Shown here: positions 58,760 through 64,000 of the stretch, one piece after another
Layout: each line of letters begins with the position of its first letter
Numbering within the stretch: the first letter of the stretch is position 1
From: Clostridium saccharoperbutylacetonicum N1-4(HMT)
Lineage (GTDB): Bacteria; Bacillota; Clostridia; Clostridiales; Clostridiaceae
Assembly: GCF_000340885.1 (NCBI RefSeq)
Contig: NC_020291.1
Location: 3,533,001 to 3,597,000 of the forward strand
Direction: 5' to 3'
Length of the DNA: 64,000 bases
Position numbers and translations under genes: made by a program
The notes under the pieces: model-generated
Told to the model about the DNA's origin: nothing
Seen by the model: the letters and a program-made list of their open reading frames with translations, nothing else
Database searches by the model: none

Positions 58760-59332
58760 TTATTTTGTATTTATAATAATGTTCCTAATTCCTTGGGTTA
58801 CATTACTTTTATAATTTTGAGTAAAAGTAAATATAGATGTTATATTTAGTAAATCTAATAGCATCACCACGTTTATGCAAATTAAAATTCCACAGAAAAC
58901 ATCTTCTAGTTTACTATTTGTTTTAATTTTCCCTAATGAAAACTTCTTTTTAGTAAACGGATAGAACCACGGCAGACCACCAATTGTAAAACTATCAAGT
59001 ATTAAGTGAGATAATATTCCAAAAAATAAACCTGTAATTCCAATAAAATACACTTTTTTCATTGGTATACCAGCACTGATTGAGTATAAAAGCAAATACA
59101 TCAATGGTGCATGAAATAATTTTCTGTGTCCAGCTAGTTTATTTATAGTTTTTGATATTCCTTTTGCTTTTTTACCAATATAACTATTTCTGTGATCAAT
59201 ATCTGGCAATAAACTTCCAATAATTGTTCCTCCAAAAAATACGCCTGCTGAGAGAATATCATTTTTTGTTATCTGCGATCCAATATATAAGCCTATTAAT
59301 ACTCCACCGTTTATATGAGTTTTAAAATTCAT
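58760..59332 (-). CDS. YdjM-like membrane-bound metal-dependent hydrolase
   Basis: The start at 59332 (AGGA nine bases upstream) is preferred to 59362, giving 190 residues. NFKTHINGGVLIGLYIG, GGTIIGSLLPDIDHRNSYIG, LAGHRKLFHAPLMYLLL and LSHLILDSFTIGGLPWFYPF give the family's conserved Asp/His positions in four to five helices (DUF457/YdjM). Members are poorly understood membrane hydrolases. Stands alone. Confidence 0.85.
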   Translation of the reverse strand: MNFKTHINGGVLIGLYIGSQITKNDILSAGVFFGGTIIGSLLPDIDHRNSYIGKKAKGISKTINKLAGHRKLFHAPLMYLLLYSISAGIPMKKVYFIGITGLFFGILSHLILDSFTIGGLPWFYPFTKKKFSLGKIKTNSKLEDVFCGILICINVVMLLDLLNITSIFTFTQNYKSNVTQGIRNIIINTK

Positions 59333-59522
59333 CGTTTTATTCCTACTTTCGCTTCTAGTCATTCATAATTATGTCTTGCTTCATTTTGTTATTATACTAT
59401 AAATCAAATTAATTTTTAATAAAAAATCTACTAAAATAATAAATTCTATTTAATTTCATATTAAATTACATTATATTCCCTTTTTACTATAATTCCCTAA
59501 ATAAATATTAAATTATTTCGAT

Positions 59523-59591
59523 AAATAATAGATTAAAAAATGTAACCTGTGAATATGATATTCACAGGTTACATTTTTTAATCTATTATTT
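59523..59591. terminator. 33-bp perfect hairpin directly after the hydrogenase gene
   Basis: The arms 59523-59555 and 59559-59591 are exact complements around the loop TGA. The inner part is GTAACCTGTGAATA and a six-T run lies within the outer stem. The stop codon of the hydrogenase is one base away. It is long for an intrinsic terminator and could also protect the mRNA 3' end. Confidence 0.85.
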
Positions 59592-59592
59592 T

Positions 59593-61356
59593 TTATTCAT
59601 CATCATTGTCACCGAAGTCTTTTCTTGGCGAAAGTGGCATAATCCATGCATTATGATCTGTATGAAGAAGTTTGTGAGCTTTGTGTGATAAAGGTTTCTC
59701 CATGTAATCAGCGTAAAGTTGTATAATAGAAGGATTTTCGTGTGAAAATCTTAGTTCAGCCTTTTTATCAAGTTTATATAAATTATCAGCACGTTCCTTT
59801 CCTAGTTCTAACCCATCTGCAATTGGTTGCCCTCCTCCACCTGAGCACCCTCCTGGACATGCCATTACTTCAACAAAATCATAGTGTGCCTTTCCTTTAC
59901 GTATAGCTTTAACTAGTTTTCTCGCATTACCAAGTCCACTTACTACTGCAACCTTTATTGAAGAACCTGCTATTTCAAAAACTGCTTCTTTTATTCCTCC
60001 ACTTATTCTAACTTCTTTAAATGCATCTGGATCAGGATTTTTTCCAGTTATGATAAAATGAGCTGAACGAAGAGCGGCCTCCATAACTCCACCAGTTGAT
60101 CCAAAGATTACACCTGCTCCTGAACTAACTCCTAAAGGCATGTCAAACTCTTCCTCTTTTAAATCCTTACAAATAATGTGTTCTGCTCTTATCATTCTTT
60201 CTATTTCACGTGTTGTAAGAACCAAGTCAACATCTTGACCTGCCCCTGCATCATTCATAACAGGAATTTCAGCTTCATGTTTTTTTGCAACACATGGCAT
60301 AACTGATATGCTAAAAATTTTCGATGGATCTACATTTAATATTTTTGCATAATAACTTTTTGCCACTGCTCCAAACATCTGCTGTGGAGATTTTGCAGTT
60401 GAAAGTTGTTCAACCATATCAGGATATTGAGATTTCAAGAAGCGAACCCAGCCTGGACAACATGATGTAAACATAGGGAATATGTTGTTTTCTTTATTAG
60501 ATATTCTTTCAATAAATTCATTTCCTTCTTCCATTATAGTAAGATCAGCTGAAAAATTAGTATCAAAAATATAATTAAATCCCATTCTTCGTAATGCTGA
60601 TACCAATCTATTGACAGTTGCTTCTTCACGAGTTAGACCTAAAGCTTCTCCCCATGCAGCTCTAACAGCAGGCGCTATTTGTACTACAGTTATCTTATCT
60701 GGATCAGCAAGTGCAGAAAATGCTTTTACTGTATCATCTCGTTCTCTTAATGCCCCTACAGGGCAATGTGTAATGCACTGCCCACATAATGAACAATCAG
60801 AATTCTTTATTCTTCTATTATAAGAAACGTCTACCGTAGTTCTAGAACCTGTATTTGCAACATCCCAAATATTTAAGCTTTGAATCTTATTACAAATTTG
60901 AATACAACGCATGCATTTTATGCATTTTCCAGCATCACGTATCAAAGGAAAACTCTCATTCCATATATATGGCTCTACATTTTTATCATAACTTAAGCTA
61001 AGTATCCCTAAATCGTTAGAAATTGTTTGTAAATTGCAATTACCACTTCTAACACAAAATGCGCAATTACAATCATGTTGTGAAAGAATAAGCTCTACGT
61101 TAGTTCTACGTGTCTCCCTAACTCTAGGACTATTAGTCAATATCTCCATTCCGCTTTCCACCATATTATTACAAGCTGGAAGTAATTTATCTTTTCCTTT
61201 TACTTCAACAACACAAACACGACAAGCCCCTATTTCATTTATACCCTTTAAATAACAAAGACTTGGAATTGGAATTCCAGCGAGTTTAGCGGCCTCTAAA
61301 ATGGTAGTTCCCTCATTAACTTCAACTGTTATATTATCTATTTTTAAATTTACCAT
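59593..61356 (-). CDS. hydA: [FeFe] hydrogenase catalytic subunit, NADH-linked (HndD/HydA, group A)
   Basis: In 587 residues, the N-terminal 2Fe-2S domain (CYLKGINEIGACRVCVVEVK, CNN) is followed by the His-Cys3 cluster (HDCNCAFCVRSGNC) and two 4Fe-4S motifs (CIKCMRCIQICNK; CSLCGQCITHCP). The H-cluster motifs are FTSCCPGWVRF, MPCVAKKHEA and MACPGGCSGGGGQP. The small-subunit-like C-terminus is intact. It produces or takes up H2 and takes electrons from the partner flavoprotein encoded just upstream, whose stop overlaps this start. A perfect hairpin ends the unit. Confidence 0.95.
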   Translation of the reverse strand: MVNLKIDNITVEVNEGTTILEAAKLAGIPIPSLCYLKGINEIGACRVCVVEVKGKDKLLPACNNMVESGMEILTNSPRVRETRRTNVELILSQHDCNCAFCVRSGNCNLQTISNDLGILSLSYDKNVEPYIWNESFPLIRDAGKCIKCMRCIQICNKIQSLNIWDVANTGSRTTVDVSYNRRIKNSDCSLCGQCITHCPVGALRERDDTVKAFSALADPDKITVVQIAPAVRAAWGEALGLTREEATVNRLVSALRRMGFNYIFDTNFSADLTIMEEGNEFIERISNKENNIFPMFTSCCPGWVRFLKSQYPDMVEQLSTAKSPQQMFGAVAKSYYAKILNVDPSKIFSISVMPCVAKKHEAEIPVMNDAGAGQDVDLVLTTREIERMIRAEHIICKDLKEEEFDMPLGVSSGAGVIFGSTGGVMEAALRSAHFIITGKNPDPDAFKEVRISGGIKEAVFEIAGSSIKVAVVSGLGNARKLVKAIRKGKAHYDFVEVMACPGGCSGGGGQPIADGLELGKERADNLYKLDKKAELRFSHENPSIIQLYADYMEKPLSHKAHKLLHTDHNAWIMPLSPRKDFGDNDDE

Positions 61357-63185
61357 TTGTCAACTCTCCCTCCCTTAAATACTCCATATCCAAAATGATC
61401 ACATCGCAAACATCTAAATGATTCTTGGTGCGCTTCTGCACAAGACATTCCATATTCGATTAATTCAAAATCATTTTTTCGTTCCATTGCATCTCTCTCA
61501 AGCATATTTACTCTTCCACACGCAGGTCTATCATCTAGTCTTGCTGTTGGTATATCAACATCTACACTTATAATATGATTAAACCCTAAATAATCATCTA
61601 TATTTGCTGCTGCTACTTTACCCGCTGCAATAGCTCGAATTACAGTTGCTGGGCCAGTTACACAGTCACCTCCTGCAAATATTCCTTTACTGTTCTCAAT
61701 TCCACTTGAACTAAGAGCTTCAATTACTCCTTTTTTAACAGGTACTCCATGTTCAGCAAAGTGCCGAGATTCTATTCCTTGTCCTATTGCTACAATAACA
61801 ATATCACACGGAATTCTAATTTCATCTTCATCTGAATCCACAATTGTAGGACGTCCATAACTGTCAATTTTGCTTATCATTTGAGGTTTTACCCATAATG
61901 CAGAAACTTGTCCATTTTCGTCACTTTCAATCTTTATAGGCGCCTTTAAAGTTAATATTTCACAACATTCAGCAATAGCTCCTTCAACTTCTTCTGGTAA
62001 AGCTGTCATATCAACTTTTCTACGTCTATATACATTAAGAACTTTTTTTGCACCTAAACGCACTGAAGATCTAGTAACGTCCATTGCAACATTTCCTCCT
62101 CCAACAACAACAACAACTTTATCTGTAAAGTCAGGTAAAATATTATCACCAATTGCTCTTAACATTTCTACAGCTGAAATAACACCTTTACTTTCCTCAC
62201 CTTCTATTCCTATTTTCTTATCTGTATGTGCTCCAATAGCAATATAAATTGCATCATATTCATTTTTTAAATCTGCCAATGAAACATCATTCCCTATTGT
62301 AATACCAGTCTTTATTTCCACTCCTGTAGATATAATTGCTTCAATATCTTCTTCTAAACGTTTTCTTGGAAGACGATAATTAGGAATACCATAACGAAGC
62401 ATGCCTCCAAGTTTTTCACGTTTTTCAAATATAGTTACTTTGTGCCCCATTAAAGAAAGAAAGTAAGCAGCACTTAAGCCACCAGGTCCTCCACCAATTA
62501 TAGCTACCCTTTTACCAGTTGCTGTACTACATGCTGGTACTGGAACTTTTCCTGCATGATCGACAGCATAACGTTTAAGACCTCGTATATTTACAGAATC
62601 ATCTATCATATTTCTTCTACATCTAGCTTCACATGGATGTTCACAAATTAGTGCACAAGTTGTTGGGAAAGGATTATCCTTCCTAATAAGACGAACTGCA
62701 TCAGCATATCTTTTTTCTGAAATTAATGCTATGTAGCCTGGGATATCTACACCTGCAGGACATAATGCAACACAAGGAACTGGTTGATCCAAATTACAAA
62801 TACATCTATCATTTATAATATGTTCTAAATAATCACTTCTGAATCCAGTTACTCCTTTTAGTACCATATCAGCTGCTTCATAGCCAATTGCGCAATCAGC
62901 AGAATTTAATATTACTCGAGCTGTTTTCTCTATTAAGTCAATCGTTTCTAAGGATGCATTTCCATTTAAAACATCATTAAGCAAACTTTCTAATTGCCCT
63001 AATCCAATTCTACAAGGAACACATTTTCCGCAAGTTTGAGCATGACAAAGTTTTAAAAAAGATGCTGCCATATCTACTGGACAGAGGCCAGGAGGACTAG
63101 CAATAATACGGCGTTCTAAGTCTTTATAAAGACCTTCAACTACAGTTTGAGCTCTGTTGGGCGTTGAAATTTCAAGTCTACTCAT
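61350..63185 (-). CDS. NuoF C-terminal domain / GltD-like FAD-NAD(P) fusion, hydrogenase partner
   Basis: The 611-residue fusion carries in residues ~1-120 the NADH_4Fe-4S tail of NuoF/HydB (FLKLCHAQTCGKCVPCRIGL), without the FMN/NADH-binding part of NuoF. Then comes a GltD-type adrenodoxin-reductase-like module. That module has cluster cysteines CALICEHPCEARCRR, FAD site VAIIGGGPGGLSAAYFLSLM, second dinucleotide site VVVVGGGNVAMDVTRS, and AGGDCVTGPATVIRAIAAGK. A last Cys pair (FRCLRCDHFG) closes it. It overlaps hydA by seven bases. It probably links NAD(P)H to the hydrogenase, with electron bifurcation as a possibility. Confidence 0.9.
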   Translation of the reverse strand: MSRLEISTPNRAQTVVEGLYKDLERRIIASPPGLCPVDMAASFLKLCHAQTCGKCVPCRIGLGQLESLLNDVLNGNASLETIDLIEKTARVILNSADCAIGYEAADMVLKGVTGFRSDYLEHIINDRCICNLDQPVPCVALCPAGVDIPGYIALISEKRYADAVRLIRKDNPFPTTCALICEHPCEARCRRNMIDDSVNIRGLKRYAVDHAGKVPVPACSTATGKRVAIIGGGPGGLSAAYFLSLMGHKVTIFEKREKLGGMLRYGIPNYRLPRKRLEEDIEAIISTGVEIKTGITIGNDVSLADLKNEYDAIYIAIGAHTDKKIGIEGEESKGVISAVEMLRAIGDNILPDFTDKVVVVVGGGNVAMDVTRSSVRLGAKKVLNVYRRRKVDMTALPEEVEGAIAECCEILTLKAPIKIESDENGQVSALWVKPQMISKIDSYGRPTIVDSDEDEIRIPCDIVIVAIGQGIESRHFAEHGVPVKKGVIEALSSSGIENSKGIFAGGDCVTGPATVIRAIAAGKVAAANIDDYLGFNHIISVDVDIPTARLDDRPACGRVNMLERDAMERKNDFELIEYGMSCAEAHQESFRCLRCDHFGYGVFKGGRVDKW

Positions 63186-63308
63186 CTAAATTACTCCTCT
63201 CTACAATAACATTTTATATCCTGGTAGCAACTAATATTTTCGCCTTAATGAAGTTTAATAAAATAAATATATATTTCGACTAAAAATATTAAATTTTTTC
63301 TTATTTTG

Positions 63309-63337
63309 ATTATACAGTATTTTCTGAAAATTCTCAA
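63309..63337 (-). promoter_or_regulatory. Promoter of the hydrogenase unit
   Basis: On the minus strand TTGAGA (63337-63332) and TATAAT (63314-63309) are 17 bp apart, about 120 bases before the flavoprotein start. No Rex-type palindrome was seen. Confidence 0.6.
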
Positions 63338-63406
63338 AATATTTTTTAGTTATTTCTATTCATTTTATTCTAAAAATGTCTTTCTATAATAATATACAAA
63401 ATAATA

Positions 63407-63455
63407 ACTTCTCACTTTTGCTACAACTATACTGATTTCAGCAAAAACAAGAAGT
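63407..63455 (-). terminator. Terminator of the gene at the right edge
   Basis: On the minus strand ACTTCT pairs with AGAAGT and, inside, TTTTGCT with AGCAAAA, followed by TATTATTTTG. It lies 37 bases after the stop at 63492. Confidence 0.6.
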
Positions 63456-63491
63456 CTTACTATTTCTATTATTAGATAACTACATTTAAGT

Positions 63492-64000
63492 CTAATTATT
63501 TGAATAAAAAATTTCACTAGGAAAAGATAAGTTACCTAAAATAATCTCTTTAAATTCATAGGCACAGATATTAAAATCAAAAAAATTATCTGAAGGCTTA
63601 TTTAATTCTCTTTCATCGTAGTAAAATTCAAGCTCATTAAAAATTTCTGACCAGTGAACTGTTAATGAGCTGACACTTTTTTTAGGGAACAAAAACCCCT
63701 TAATTAATTTTTTCTTTAATATATTCCATTCTTCTTTACTAATTGGTTTATTACCTTTACAGTATCGTAAATAATTAATAATATTTATTGATGCTATTAA
63801 AAATTCTTTTGTATTATCTCTACTATATTCTTTCATATATAATGAATCATTTTTGTCTATCTTAAAATTTATAGTAAATGAGATATTGCTATCATCAGGA
63901 ACTGTATTTACATTAGCATGACCTATTGCTGGAAGATTATCAAGGAGTCTTTTTCTATACTTTGCTGTGATATCTTCTTTTGTTAAATTATCTATTACTT
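63492..64000 (-). CDS. Unknown protein, 5' end outside window
   Basis: The minus-strand frame is open from the right edge (no stop in VIDNLTKEDITAKYRKRLLD, IGHANVNTVPDDSNISFTIN) through MKEYSRDNTKEFLIASINII to the TAA at 63492, at least 168 residues. An internal ATG at 63836 is therefore not the true start. The visible part has acidic and aromatic stretches (LNKPSDNFFDFNICAYEFKE) and no membrane helix or recognised motif. Function unknown. Confidence 0.7.
   Translation of the reverse strand, partial: VIDNLTKEDITAKYRKRLLDNLPAIGHANVNTVPDDSNISFTINFKIDKNDSLYMKEYSRDNTKEFLIASINIINYLRYCKGNKPISKEEWNILKKKLIKGFLFPKKSVSSLTVHWSEIFNELEFYYDERELNKPSDNFFDFNICAYEFKEIILGNLSFPSEIFYSNN

Noticed and set aside
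63492..63836. Separate 114-codon gene starting at the ATG at 63836
   Set aside because: The frame is open upstream to the window edge with protein-like composition and no ribosome binding site at that ATG, so it is internal.

Overview
The window is AT-rich with short intergenic spaces, strong GGAGG-type ribosome binding sites and many small T-tailed hairpins. Its gene content points to a saccharolytic, solvent/acid-type Clostridium, most like the C. beijerinckii/C. butyricum group. The pointers are an [FeFe] hydrogenase, EFR1-type ferredoxin/flavodoxin proteins, an IspH-ribosomal protein S1 fusion, a lactose/cellobiose-family PTS, secreted xylanases and a beta/gamma-crystallin-like module. 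Most genes lie on the minus strand. I see no rRNA, tRNA or CRISPR array. The species is an inference from content, not a measured match.

Left part (1-14.6 kb): accessory redox genes and decay. A partial EFR1 flavodoxin-ferredoxin protein is followed by a decayed SDR gene. Next come a decayed aldehyde dehydrogenase that has lost its catalytic-cysteine segment and an intact SDR; these last two look compositionally foreign. A broken insertion sequence, a second-type FtsH, an MBL-fold hydrolase, two more SDRs with an old-yellow-enzyme between them, a flavodoxin and a soluble-type chemotaxis receptor follow. Two diverged intergenic copies and a 135-bp MITE-like palindromic element sit among the SDR genes.

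Sugar region (14.6-35 kb): a celB - GH106-like glycosidase - celC - celA PTS operon with a divergent AraC regulator. Then come remnants of a DUF11-type protein and a Tn3 transposase, and a large secreted alpha-amylase lying between two directly oriented 38-bp Tn3-type ends. A secreted xylan-degradation cluster follows: a feruloyl/acetyl-xylan-esterase-like protein with a broken crystallin-like tail, a GH43, two GH30_8 xylanases and a GH43-CBM6. One GH30 carries the arginine loop expected for glucuronoxylan recognition and the other lacks it. Fragments of further copies (a GH30 tail and a crystallin tail) show past tandem duplication.

Middle (35-48 kb): a DUF998 pseudogene broken by a perfect 20-bp palindrome, a second EFR1 protein, and an ArsR gene butted head-on against a decapitated large serine recombinase. 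A small-peptide neighbourhood (39-42 kb) holds three peptides of 45-76 codons, two with a Trp-Cys near the C-terminus, together with a two-helix membrane protein, a pentapeptide-repeat protein and a GNAT enzyme. A secreted beta-helix-like lipoprotein lies divergent from an OmpR/HK pair, followed by a DUF815 ATPase.

Right part (48-64 kb): core metabolism. An AzgA/NCS2 purine permease, a Nudix hydrolase, ispH-rpsA with cmk, and a BaiN-like flavoprotein precede the queuosine operon queD-queE-folE-queC-queF. That operon is preceded by a preQ1-I-like riboswitch and an intrinsic terminator. DUF1189 and YdjM-like membrane proteins follow. Last comes a two-gene hydrogenase unit, in which a NuoF-tail/GltD fusion flavoprotein overlaps an HndD-type [FeFe] hydrogenase and a 33-bp perfect hairpin follows the stop. 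A partial unknown gene runs off the right edge.
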